From Bordetella parapertussis (lineage in GTDB: Bacteria; Acidobacteriota; Terriglobia; Bryobacterales; Bryobacteraceae), in NCBI GenBank assembly GCA_943328975.2, contig CALQCC020000030.1, forward strand, positions 1 through 58,695: 58,695 nucleotides of DNA, written 5' to 3'. Positions within the stretch are counted from its first letter, which is position 1. Each line of letters begins with the position of its first letter. Both the position numbers and the translations under genes were made by a program. The notes beneath the pieces were generated by a model. That model was not told where the DNA came from. It did no database searches and saw only the letters and a program-made list of their open reading frames with translations. Shown piece after piece: positions 51,096 to 58,279 of the stretch.

Positions 51096-51788
51096 ATGAC
51101 CTTCCACATCCTCACCATCTTCCCCGACTTCTTTCGAGGCCCTCTGGACTATGGGGTCGTCGAGCGTGCCCGCAAGGCCGGCCTTCTCGACATCCAAATC
51201 CACGACCTCCGCAATTGGACTCACGACCGCCATCGCACCGTCGATGACCGACCGTTCGGGGGCGGGGAAGGCATGTTGCTCAAAGCCGAGCCTATCTTCG
51301 AGGCCGTCGAAGCTATTCTCCCCGGTCGCCAGCAAGGTGATCCCGATCGTCGCGTAGTACTCCTGTCCGCACAAGGCCGTAAATTCGACCAAGCCCAGGC
51401 CCGCACCTACGCCGGGCTCAAGGAGCTCTTGCTGATCTGCGGCCGCTATGAAGGCGTTGACGAGCGTGTAGCCGAGCACCTGGCCGACGAAGAACTCTCC
51501 ATTGGAGACTTCGTTCTCAGCGGCGGCGAACTGCCGGCTGCTATCGTGATGGACGCCGTCGCCCGGCTGCAGGAGGGAGTACTAGGTAACAAGGACTCCT
51601 CGGTCAACGAATCCTTCAGCGAACCCGGCCTGCTCGATTGTCCCCAGTACACCCGGCCCGAGGAATTCCGCGGCTGGAAGGTCCCGGAAACGCTGTTGGG
51701 CGGCAATCACGCACACATCCGAGAGTGGCGCAAACAAGCGGCGAAACTAAAGACTGCAAGACTGCGTCCAGATCTGCTAAACTCTTGA
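51096..51788 (+). CDS. trmD: tRNA (guanine37-N1)-methyltransferase TrmD
   Basis: 230-residue SPOUT methyltransferase that methylates G37 of tRNAs reading CNN codons. Signature parts: [40 protein letters not shown] (knot, SAM site) and [13 protein letters not shown]. Full length. The ATG at 51096 is used; a GTG one codon before is possible. It starts the trmD-rplS-rnhB group, which in most bacteria follows rimM directly. Confidence 0.96.
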   Translation: MTFHILTIFPDFFRGPLDYGVVERARKAGLLDIQIHDLRNWTHDRHRTVDDRPFGGGEGMLLKAEPIFEAVEAILPGRQQGDPDRRVVLLSAQGRKFDQAQARTYAGLKELLLICGRYEGVDERVAEHLADEELSIGDFVLSGGELPAAIVMDAVARLQEGVLGNKDSSVNESFSEPGLLDCPQYTRPEEFRGWKVPETLLGGNHAHIREWRKQAAKLKTARLRPDLLNS

Positions 51789-51798
51789 GAGGTATAAC

Positions 51799-52149
51799 AT
51801 GATTCACCCGGCGCTGGCGAAAATCCTCAACAAGAACAAACGGGCTACGGTCCATCCCTCATTCCGCGAAGGCGACACCATTAAGGTGCACGTCAAGATC
51901 AAGGAAGGCGACAAAGAACGCCTCCAGATCTTCGAAGGCGTTGTGATCGCGAAGAACAACACCGGCATGAGCGAGACCATCACGGTCCGCAAGATCAGCT
52001 TCAGCCATGGCGTCGAGCGTATCTTCCCGCTGCAGGCACCTGTAGTCGACCACATCGACGTGGTCCGCACAGGCCGTGTCCGCCGCGCCAAACTGTATTA
52101 TTTGCGTGGCTTGAAGGGCAAGGCTGCCCGTCTCAAGGAACGCGTCTAG
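51799..52149 (+). CDS. rplS: Large ribosomal subunit protein bL19
   Basis: 116-residue L19: [22 protein letters not shown], then [12 protein letters not shown] and the conserved [19 protein letters not shown]. It lies at the 30S-50S interface. GAGAGGT sits 6 bases before the ATG, 10 bp after trmD. Confidence 0.97.
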   Translation: MIHPALAKILNKNKRATVHPSFREGDTIKVHVKIKEGDKERLQIFEGVVIAKNNTGMSETITVRKISFSHGVERIFPLQAPVVDHIDVVRTGRVRRAKLYYLRGLKGKAARLKERV

Positions 52150-52165
52150 GTTCTCTCTAAGCCCG

Positions 52166-52834
52166 ATGCCCAGCAGCCGCCACGAACGATCGTTGCGGTT
52201 GCTGGGTTACTCCGCCATTGCCGGAGTGGACGAAGCTGGCCGTGGTGCACTTTTTGGACCCGTGTTTGCTGCCGCAGTGATTCTTGACCCCGCCCGTCCT
52301 ATTCGTGGCTTGGATGACAGTAAACAACTGTCGCCTGACCGCCGCGAGTTCCTCTCCCGTCGCATCCGTGACCGCGCCCGAGCGTGGGCCATCGGAGCCG
52401 CTGACGCCTTTGAAATCGACCACTGCAACATCCTCGAAGCCAGCCGTCGCGCCATGCAGCGTGCCATCTCCCAACTTTCTCCCGCTGCAGACAGCCTCCT
52501 CATTGATTTTGTGAAACTGCCTGTCGACCTCCCCCAGCGGAACCTCGTCCATGGCGATTCGCTCAGTTTTTCCATCGCGGCCGCGTCCATCCTGGCCAAA
52601 ACCGCCCGTGACCACGCCATGGCCGCCTGGGGCGCTATCTTCCCGGAATTCGGACTGGCTTCCAACAAAGGCTACTCCTCGCCGGACCATCTGGCAGCAC
52701 TGCGGCGCGTGGGTCCGACCCCGCTCCACCGCTTCAGCTTTGAGCCCGTACGCGCTGCTGGACCGCAATTTGCGTGGCAGGGCTACCCAATCGCCACCGA
52801 GACCGGTCCAACTCAGGGAGAACTCTTCGCGTGA
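52166..52834 (+). CDS. rnhB: Ribonuclease HII
   Basis: 222-residue RNase HII, which removes ribonucleotides and RNA from RNA-DNA hybrids. The active-site block GVDEAGRGALFGPV (Asp, Glu) is near residue 20, then DDSKQLSPDRR and ILAKTARDHAM. It follows rplS, its usual neighbour, by 16 bp. Its TGA stop shares a base with the next start codon. Confidence 0.95.
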   Translation: MPSSRHERSLRLLGYSAIAGVDEAGRGALFGPVFAAAVILDPARPIRGLDDSKQLSPDRREFLSRRIRDRARAWAIGAADAFEIDHCNILEASRRAMQRAISQLSPAADSLLIDFVKLPVDLPQRNLVHGDSLSFSIAAASILAKTARDHAMAAWGAIFPEFGLASNKGYSSPDHLAALRRVGPTPLHRFSFEPVRAAGPQFAWQGYPIATETGPTQGELFA

Positions 52835-53118
52835 TGCCAGAGTCATTCCCCATTCATCCTGTTCCGCCATCCGATCCTGCGTCCCGCCGGTATCGCATCC
52901 TTCGGTATGTGTTCGCCCTCTTCACGCTGGAAGTCGGCCTGTTCCTTTTCATCTTCCCCTGGACTGACACCTGGCTTTTCAACTACTTCCAGGATTCCAA
53001 CGAGATTCTCCGCAACATTTGGGAAGATCCGTACTTCCGTGGCGCCATTAGCGGACTGGGAGCCGTAAACATCTACCTGGCCATCCACGAATTCCTGCGA
53101 ACCCTTCGAGGGGAATAA
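52834..53118 (+). CDS. Small two-TM membrane protein
   Basis: 94-residue protein with two hydrophobic segments: ILRYVFALFTLEVGLFLFIFP and GAISGLGAVNIYLAIHEFL. The ATG at 52834 overlaps the rnhB stop (TGATG), so it is coupled to it. Function unknown; probably the last gene of the trmD group. Confidence 0.75.
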   Translation: MPESFPIHPVPPSDPASRRYRILRYVFALFTLEVGLFLFIFPWTDTWLFNYFQDSNEILRNIWEDPYFRGAISGLGAVNIYLAIHEFLRTLRGE

Positions 53119-53192
53119 GTCTCTTGTTGTTCGCGGTATCGCCCCTTCTTCTCCCTGCTCTAAAACCCTAGTACTTTCTAAACTTTTGGCTT

Positions 53193-53222
53193 GCAATCTC
53201 TAAGGTGAATCACTTACACTGT
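53193..53222 (+). promoter_or_regulatory. Probable promoter of the repeat-peptide gene
   Basis: TTGCAA followed by TACACT at about 18 bases is the best match to a sigma-70 promoter in the 200-bp gap. It would give a leader of about 95 bases. Confidence 0.35.
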
Positions 53223-53231
53223 CTCAGTGAG

Positions 53232-53310
53232 TATTCCTCCCGTTCGTTAGGGGGAAAGCTTTAGCACTTTGTGGGTTGGGGTGCTACGCAAAGACGGAGT
53301 ATGGAGGTTT
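53232..53310 (+). promoter_or_regulatory. Structured 5' leader of the repeat-peptide gene
   Basis: TAGCAC (53262-53267) pairs with GTGCTA (53281-53286), extended by CTTT/AAAG. CCTCC near 53236-53240 can pair either with GGGGG near 53250 or with the ribosome site GGAGG at 53303-53307. Such switching is typical of translation-control leaders. No known class is recognised. Confidence 0.35.
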
Positions 53311-53321
53311 AGAAAGTCATC

Positions 53322-53546
53322 ATGAAGAAGAGCCAAAAGTTGGCCGCCGTGATTGCACTAGTGTTTATGTTGGCGATGGCCATCAGCCCAGTTGCGGCTG
53401 GTCCGTGGCCGTTTCCTGACGACAGCGCTGGTGGCAACATCGCAGCGGGTCCGTGGCCGTTTCCGGACGACAGCGCTGGTGGCAACATTGCTGCCGGTCC
53501 GTGGCCGTTTCCAGACGATAGCGCTGGCGGCAACATCAACGCGTAA
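53322..53546 (+). CDS. Secreted peptide precursor with three identical repeats
   Basis: 74-residue precursor. A classic signal peptide (residues 1-26, ending PVAA) is followed by three copies of GPWPFPDDSAGGNI (27-40, 43-56, 59-72), separated by Ala-Ala. The DNA units differ at several third codon positions yet encode the same peptide, so selection has kept the protein sequence. The plan (signal plus identical units with short spacers) resembles precursors cut into several copies of a peptide, or a short adhesive/structural secreted protein. The ATG is 14 bases after GGAGG, longer than usual. A seven-TM protein gene follows at 53613. No known family is recognised. Confidence 0.75.
   Translation: MKKSQKLAAVIALVFMLAMAISPVAAGPWPFPDDSAGGNIAAGPWPFPDDSAGGNIAAGPWPFPDDSAGGNINA
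53400..53543 (+). repeat. Three in-frame 48-bp coding repeats
   Basis: Units at 53400-53447, 53448-53495 and 53496-53543. Apart from the last two codons before the stop, differences between copies lie at synonymous positions. Confidence 0.97.
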
Positions 53547-53575
53547 TTTTTCGCGTAAAGTTGTAAAGTTTTGAG

Positions 53576-53625
53576 GCCACGTGCCGTTCTCCTATATAGG
53601 TAGGAGCGACACGTGGCTTTTGTTT
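53576..53625 (+). promoter_or_regulatory. Hairpin holding the ribosome site and start of the 7-TM gene
   Basis: GCCACGTG (53576-53583) pairs with CACGTGGC (53610-53617), and CTCCTA (53589-53594) with TAGGAG (53601-53606). This hides the ribosome site AGGAG and the GTG start at 53613. The inner CCTATATAGG can instead pair with itself and free the site. A T-rich tail (TTTTGTTT) follows, so it may also stop transcription. Confidence 0.6.
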
Positions 53626-54311
53626 CTGAGGTGCTGAGTTACGGAGGGATGATTCTTCAAGTCATTGCTCTGATTTTCTTGGCGCGTGGCCCCATCACCC
53701 GCTACTTTCCGCTTTTCCTCTATCTCTTTACCCTGTTTGGGATTACCTCCGCGTTAGGCTGGGTCTACCGCACTCAAGGCGTCTCCAACGAACTCTACTT
53801 CAATGTCTATTGGGGCGGGGAAATTCTGAATGACCTGCTCTTATTCTTCCTGGTAATCTCCCTCACGACGCGCGCACTGGAAGGCAGTCCACTGAAACCC
53901 AAGATCGTTCGCTTGCTGGCGATCGTGTTGGTGGTCGTGGTGGTTGCGCCGTTTGTGTTGTTCGATAGCGACATCTTTGGACGCCGTTGGAATCAAAGCG
54001 TCGCGCAGCTCCTGAATTTCGGAGCGGGGGTGATGAATCTGGCGCTGTGGAGCGCACTTCTCTTGTCCCGTCAGCGGGACCGTCAGTTGTTGACCGTCAG
54101 CGCGGGTCTGGGTGTGACAGTCGCAGGAGCGGCCTTAACGCTCGGCGTGCGGCAGTTTACGCATCAGGATGACCTGCTGCGGACGATTACCGATGTAGTC
54201 TACCGTGTGAGCCAAATCGCGAGTCCGCTGATTTGGTGCTGGGCTTTCCGGCCGGCGAAACCGAATCTTGCGGTTCCGCCCCCGGTGGATATTACTGCTT
54301 CCGCAAGCTAA
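53613..54311 (+). CDS. Seven-TM membrane protein of unknown function
   Basis: 232-residue protein with seven likely TM segments (about residues 8-25, 31-52, 66-86, 98-117, 130-153, 157-181, 192-213). Loop 2-3 carries NELYFNVYWGGEILNDL, resembling a YFxxYWxxE mark I associate with small seven-TM proteins of Acidobacteria with no known role. Few charged residues in the membrane argue against a transporter core. The GTG at 53613 has AGGAG 6 bases upstream. Placed 66 bp after the repeat-peptide gene, it could export, sense or protect against that peptide. It overlaps the convergent aspS by 20 bp. Confidence 0.75.
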   Translation: MAFVSEVLSYGGMILQVIALIFLARGPITRYFPLFLYLFTLFGITSALGWVYRTQGVSNELYFNVYWGGEILNDLLLFFLVISLTTRALEGSPLKPKIVRLLAIVLVVVVVAPFVLFDSDIFGRRWNQSVAQLLNFGAGVMNLALWSALLLSRQRDRQLLTVSAGLGVTVAGAALTLGVRQFTHQDDLLRTITDVVYRVSQIASPLIWCWAFRPAKPNLAVPPPVDITASAS

Positions 54312-56073
54312 GGCCGAGCTCGCGCAGGCTCTTATCAGGAACCTCGCTGGGAGCTTCGCACATGACGTCCGTGGCCTTCGCCGTTTTGGGGAAGGGGATG
54401 ACGTCACGGATCGAAGTTTCGCCCGCCAGAATCATCACCAGACGGTCCAGTCCTAAAGCGATGCCGCCGTGCGGAGGCGCACCGTATTCGAGACCTTCGA
54501 GCAGATGGTTGAACTTCTTCCGGGCTTCTTCCTGGCTTAGGCCCAGTGCCGAGAAGACTTTCGATTGGATGTCCTGACGGTGGATACGGATGGAGCCGGA
54601 GCCAAGCTCCGTTCCATTGAGCACCAAGTCGTAGGACTTGGCGTGGCAATGCGCGGGGTCGGATTCCAGCTTGTCGATGTCGGTATCGAGTACCGAGGTG
54701 AACGGATGGTGCGCCGCGTTCCAACGGTTTTCTTCTTCGTCCCATTCGAACATGGGGAAGTCCAGCACCCAGAGGAACTTGAAGTCTTTGCCTTCGAACG
54801 CCTTGTGTTTGTCAGCGAAACGCTGTGCGGCTTGCAACCGGAGCTGTCCGCAGGCGGCCAACATGGTGTAATCGGGACGCTTGCCCTTCAGTTCGCCACC
54901 CCAGCCCGCCATCAGCAGCAGATCGTCCGCGCCGACGTAGAGCAGGTCGCGAACCTTCGCCATTTGAGTGGGGAAGTCGCGTTCCAAGCGGCGCACGTCG
55001 TCAAACACGCGCAGGCCACGCTCTTGCCCGAAGGCCTTCAATTCGTCGCGATCCTTGCGGCTCACGGTGCCCACGTTGGGAATCCGGATGGCCACCAAGG
55101 GCATGCCCTCGGCTGTGAGACCCTCACCCTCAAACAGGTGTTCCACGCAATGGAACGGCGGGATGCGCATGTCGGGTTTGTCGATGCCGTACATGTGCAT
55201 CGCGTCGTTGTAGCTCAAGCGCGGGAACGGAGCTTCCACGTTGTAACCGGCGACCTTGCAGGCGGCGACGACCAACGGCTCAATCACTTCGAAGATCTGT
55301 TCCTGTTGCGGGAAGGACATCTCCAAATCGATCTGGGTGAACTCGGGCTGGCGATCGGCGCGCAAGTCTTCGTCGCGGAAGCAGCGCGCGATCTGGAAGT
55401 ACTTGTCAAAACCGGAGACCATCAGCAACTGCTTGAAGATCTGCGGCGACTGCGGCAGCGCGTAGAATTGCCCCGGGAAAACGCGGCTGGGCACCAAATA
55501 ATCGCGCGCGCCTTCGGGAGTGGAGCGGCCCAGGAACGGCGTCTCGATTTCGAGGAAGCCCTGGTCGGTCAGAACCTTGCGAATTTCAAACGTGATCTTG
55601 GAACGCAGGATGATGTTGCGCTGCATCTGCGGGCGGCGCAGATCGACGTAGCGATACTTGAGGCGCGCGTCTTCCTTCACGTCCACGTTCTCTTCCATGG
55701 GGAAGGGCGGCGTCTTCGATGTGTTCAGAATATGCAGCTTCTCGCACACGATTTCGACTTCGCCGGTGGGGATGGACGGGTTGATGGTGTCCTGGGAACG
55801 CAGGTCCACCAGGCCTTCCACGGCGATCACGTACTCGGGGCCCAGCATGTCGGCCTTGAGGTGGACGGCGGGGTCGCCATCGGCACGGAACACGATCTGC
55901 GTCACGCCTTCGCGGTCGCGCAGGTGCAGGAAGAGCACGCCACCCAAATCGCGGCGGCGATGGACCCAACCCATGACAATGGCGCGTTTGCCGGCGTCGG
56001 CGGCGCGGAGTGCTCCGCAGGAGTGCGTGCGGCGAAGGTCGCCGAGAAAGTCTAGAGGTACTTGTTCTTCCAT
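54292..56073 (-). CDS. aspS: Aspartyl-tRNA synthetase
   Basis: 593-residue class IIb enzyme that charges tRNA-Asp. An N-terminal OB anticodon-binding fold (MGWVHRRRDLGGVLFLHLRDREG), motif 2 (FRDEDLRADRQPEFTQIDLEM), the bacterial GAD insertion and motif 3 (GGIALGLDRLVMILAG) are all present. Whether it also charges tRNA-Asn cannot be told from this window. It lies 5 bp after hisS in the same operon. Confidence 0.96.
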   Translation of the reverse strand: MEEQVPLDFLGDLRRTHSCGALRAADAGKRAIVMGWVHRRRDLGGVLFLHLRDREGVTQIVFRADGDPAVHLKADMLGPEYVIAVEGLVDLRSQDTINPSIPTGEVEIVCEKLHILNTSKTPPFPMEENVDVKEDARLKYRYVDLRRPQMQRNIILRSKITFEIRKVLTDQGFLEIETPFLGRSTPEGARDYLVPSRVFPGQFYALPQSPQIFKQLLMVSGFDKYFQIARCFRDEDLRADRQPEFTQIDLEMSFPQQEQIFEVIEPLVVAACKVAGYNVEAPFPRLSYNDAMHMYGIDKPDMRIPPFHCVEHLFEGEGLTAEGMPLVAIRIPNVGTVSRKDRDELKAFGQERGLRVFDDVRRLERDFPTQMAKVRDLLYVGADDLLLMAGWGGELKGKRPDYTMLAACGQLRLQAAQRFADKHKAFEGKDFKFLWVLDFPMFEWDEEENRWNAAHHPFTSVLDTDIDKLESDPAHCHAKSYDLVLNGTELGSGSIRIHRQDIQSKVFSALGLSQEEARKKFNHLLEGLEYGAPPHGGIALGLDRLVMILAGETSIRDVIPFPKTAKATDVMCEAPSEVPDKSLRELGLSLRKQ

Positions 56074-56078
56074 GGTGG

Positions 56079-57326
56079 TTATCGAATGCGGCCAGCGAGT
56101 TCGGAACGGGATACCTTCACCTGCTCGCCCGCAGCCATGTCCTTTAATGAGTATGAACCTGAGGAGACCTCGTCGTCTCCGATGATGAGCGCGAAGCGTG
56201 CACCACTTTTGCTGGCGACTTCAAGCGCGCGTTTCAATTTTTTGTCGGTGGAGCGTTCCACTGAGATGCCTTGCGCCCGCAGTTCGGCCACGAGTTCGCC
56301 CGCGTGCATGTCCGCAGCGTCGCCCATGGTGGCCACGAACACGTCGACCGATGCGGCGGCTTGAGGCTGCGCTTCCTGCACGCTCATCACCAGGCGATCT
56401 TCGCCGATGGAGAAGCCGATGCCGGGTGCAGCGACGCGCGAGCCCAGGGATTCCGCGAGACCGTCATAGCGTCCGCCGCCCAAAACGGAGTTTTGGGCTC
56501 CAAGTGACCCGTGAGTGATCTCGAACGTGGTGCGGGTGTAATAGTCGAGGCCACGCACCAGGCGCGGGCGGACTTCGTAGGCGATGTTGCGGTTATCCAG
56601 GTGCGCTCGCACGCTGGTGAAGTGGTCGGAGCAGCCGGGGCACAGGTGATCGAGGATCGACGGCAGAGCGTTGATCGTATCCTGATCTTCCGGAATCTTG
56701 CAGTCGAGTACGCGCAGTGGATTCGTGGTCGCGCGACGTTGGCAGTCCGTGCAGAGCGTTGAGGCAACTCCATCGAGCTGTGTGCGCAATGCGGCGAGGA
56801 ACGCCGGGCGGCAACTGGAGCAGCCCACCGAGTTCACGATCAAGTGAAAGCCGTGCAGACCCGCAAGGCGCAGCAGATCGACCACCATCTCGATGACTTC
56901 CGCGTCGACGATGGGCGATTCCGAACCGATGGCTTCCGCGCCGATTTGATAGAACTGCCGATAGCGGCCCTTTTGCGGGCGTTCGCGGCGGAACATGGGT
57001 CCGATGTAGTACAGCTTCTTCACGCCTGGGATCTGGTCGAGACGGTGTTCGATGAACGCCCGCATGACTGAGGCCGTGTTCTCCGGACGCAACGTCAGCG
57101 AACTGCCGTCCTTGTCTTCCCAGGTGTACATCTCTTTGCCGACGATGTCGGTGTCTTCGCCGACGCCGCGCGCAAACAGTGCGGTCTCTTCGAAGATGGG
57201 GGTGCGGATTTCCTGGTAGTTGAAGGTGCGGAAGACTTCGCGCGCCACGGCTTCAACGCGATTCCACGCGGCGCTCTCCGGCGGAAGAATATCGCGGGTT
57301 CCCTTGACTGCTTTTACGGGGTTCAC
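56079..57326 (-). CDS. hisS: Histidyl-tRNA synthetase
   Basis: 415-residue class II enzyme. Motif 1 region KGTRDILPPE, motif 2 (FRRERPQKGRYRQFYQIGAEA-type), the histidine-specific VRGLDYYTRT and motif 3 are seen. An insertion with Cys pairs (GCSSCRPAF, CTDC, CPGC) is typical of many bacterial HisRS and may bind zinc. The ATG overlaps the previous stop (ATGA). aspS follows. Confidence 0.96.
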   Translation of the reverse strand: MNPVKAVKGTRDILPPESAAWNRVEAVAREVFRTFNYQEIRTPIFEETALFARGVGEDTDIVGKEMYTWEDKDGSSLTLRPENTASVMRAFIEHRLDQIPGVKKLYYIGPMFRRERPQKGRYRQFYQIGAEAIGSESPIVDAEVIEMVVDLLRLAGLHGFHLIVNSVGCSSCRPAFLAALRTQLDGVASTLCTDCQRRATTNPLRVLDCKIPEDQDTINALPSILDHLCPGCSDHFTSVRAHLDNRNIAYEVRPRLVRGLDYYTRTTFEITHGSLGAQNSVLGGGRYDGLAESLGSRVAAPGIGFSIGEDRLVMSVQEAQPQAAASVDVFVATMGDAADMHAGELVAELRAQGISVERSTDKKLKRALEVASKSGARFALIIGDDEVSSGSYSLKDMAAGEQVKVSRSELAGRIR

Positions 57327-57832
57327 GCCGGATCCTTGTAGTGAGCGGAGCGCGAGACGTAGCCGTCGACGCCCTTTGAAAAGCGAGCTTTTTCCTCTTC
57401 GCTGACCGCGCGGCGCGGTTTGGCAGGTGTGCCCATGACGAGGGTGTCGGGCGGTACTTCCATGCCTTCGGGGACCAGTGCTCCCGCAGCGACGACCGAT
57501 CCTCGACCGATCTTCGCGCCGTTGAGAACGATGGAGCCGATACCGATCAACGCGCCGTCTTCCACAATGCAGCCGTGCAGAACAGCAGCGTGTCCCACGG
57601 TAACGCGCTTGCCGATGATCGCGGGGAAGCCTTTGTCGGTGTGCAGAATCGCACCTTCCTGGATGCTCGATTCATCGCCGATGGTGATGGGTTCGATGTC
57701 GCCGCGCAGTGTAGCGGTGGGCCAGATGCTGGCGCGCTCCCCTACGGTCACGTCGCCAATGACGTGCGCGCCGGGGTCAACGTAGGCGGATGCAGCGATC
57801 CGGGGAGTAATGCCACGCAAGCTTCGAATCAT
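57323..57832 (-). CDS. Gamma carbonic anhydrase-like hexapeptide protein
   Basis: 169-residue left-handed beta-helix protein (YrdA/CaiE type) with hexapeptide repeats (VIGDVTVGERASIWPTATLRGD). Metal His candidates lie in ILHTDKG and GHAAVLHGC, as in gamma carbonic anhydrases, though many such homologues lack that activity. It overlaps hisS by 4 bp. TAACTT lies 6 bases before the ATG, in keeping with a leaderless start. Confidence 0.88.
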   Translation of the reverse strand: MIRSLRGITPRIAASAYVDPGAHVIGDVTVGERASIWPTATLRGDIEPITIGDESSIQEGAILHTDKGFPAIIGKRVTVGHAAVLHGCIVEDGALIGIGSIVLNGAKIGRGSVVAAGALVPEGMEVPPDTLVMGTPAKPRRAVSEEEKARFSKGVDGYVSRSAHYKDPA

Positions 57833-57838
57833 GGGTTT

Positions 57839-57844
57839 AAGTTA
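57839..57844 (-). promoter_or_regulatory. Possible -10 box of the gamma-CA-hisS-aspS operon
   Basis: TAACTT (minus strand) lies 6 bases before the ATG at 57832, with no ribosome site between. Confidence 0.4.
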
Positions 57845-57921
57845 GAGAAGCGAAAAGGGGTAAACATCAATGCTAACAGCGTGCGTTGCGTGAGAGCAAG
57901 ACGAGACCTTGTGCCTTCTGA

Positions 57922-58167
57922 CTACATCTGGTTTCGCTGCACTGGTTCGATAAGTTGTACGCAATCTGGTTGGACGCCGATGCCACCATGTTCGTCGCTG
58001 AGGGTTAGCGCAACCCATCCGCCCCAGTCGATGTCTTCGACTCGGAATGTCTTGCTGAGGGCAAACTCAAAGGCTCGACGGACTTCAGGGTAGGGATGGT
58101 CGGGACCTATGTGAACCGGAATCTTCGCCACGCGGACGAGGTCTCCAATCTCGAACTGCCGTTGCAT
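57922..58167 (-). CDS. Small SH3-like hypothetical protein
   Basis: 81-residue soluble protein: FEIGDLVRVAKIPVHIGPDHP looks like a small SH3-type barrel start, followed by an acidic turn and DEHGGIGVQPDCVQLIEPV. No catalytic motif. The well-placed TAGAAT 6 bases before the ATG supports it as a real gene. Function unknown. Confidence 0.6.
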   Translation of the reverse strand: MQRQFEIGDLVRVAKIPVHIGPDHPYPEVRRAFEFALSKTFRVEDIDWGGWVALTLSDEHGGIGVQPDCVQLIEPVQRNQM

Positions 58168-58173
58168 AAACGG

Positions 58174-58179
58174 ATTCTA
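58174..58179 (-). promoter_or_regulatory. -10 box of a probable leaderless transcript
   Basis: TAGAAT (minus strand) lies 6 bases before the ATG at 58167, with no ribosome site between. Confidence 0.5.
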
Positions 58180-58227
58180 GCATCCGACGACTGTGGGATT
58201 GGTGGGGACAAATCAAAGAAATCAGTC

Positions 58228-58258
58228 ACGCAAAGACGCAAAGGAACGCCAAGAAACG
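58228..58258. repeat. CGCAAAGACGCAAAGGA-type dispersed repeat
   Basis: ACGCAAAGACGCAAAGGAAC followed by GCCAAGAAACG is a purine-rich near-periodic stretch of a kind met in intergenic DNA of many bacteria. Its first 11 bases also occur at 53286-53296 in the repeat-peptide leader. Confidence 0.55.
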
Positions 58259-58279
58259 GAAATTAAAGAATAGGTGACG

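Noticed and set aside
53400-53543. Tandem 48-bp repeat as a CRISPR array
   Set aside because: Units are contiguous, in frame and without unique spacers; they encode the same peptide.
54565-56055. 496-codon open frame opposite aspS
   Set aside because: It mirrors the aspS coding frame; it has no ribosome site or known domain and its residues are explained by antisense codon pattern.
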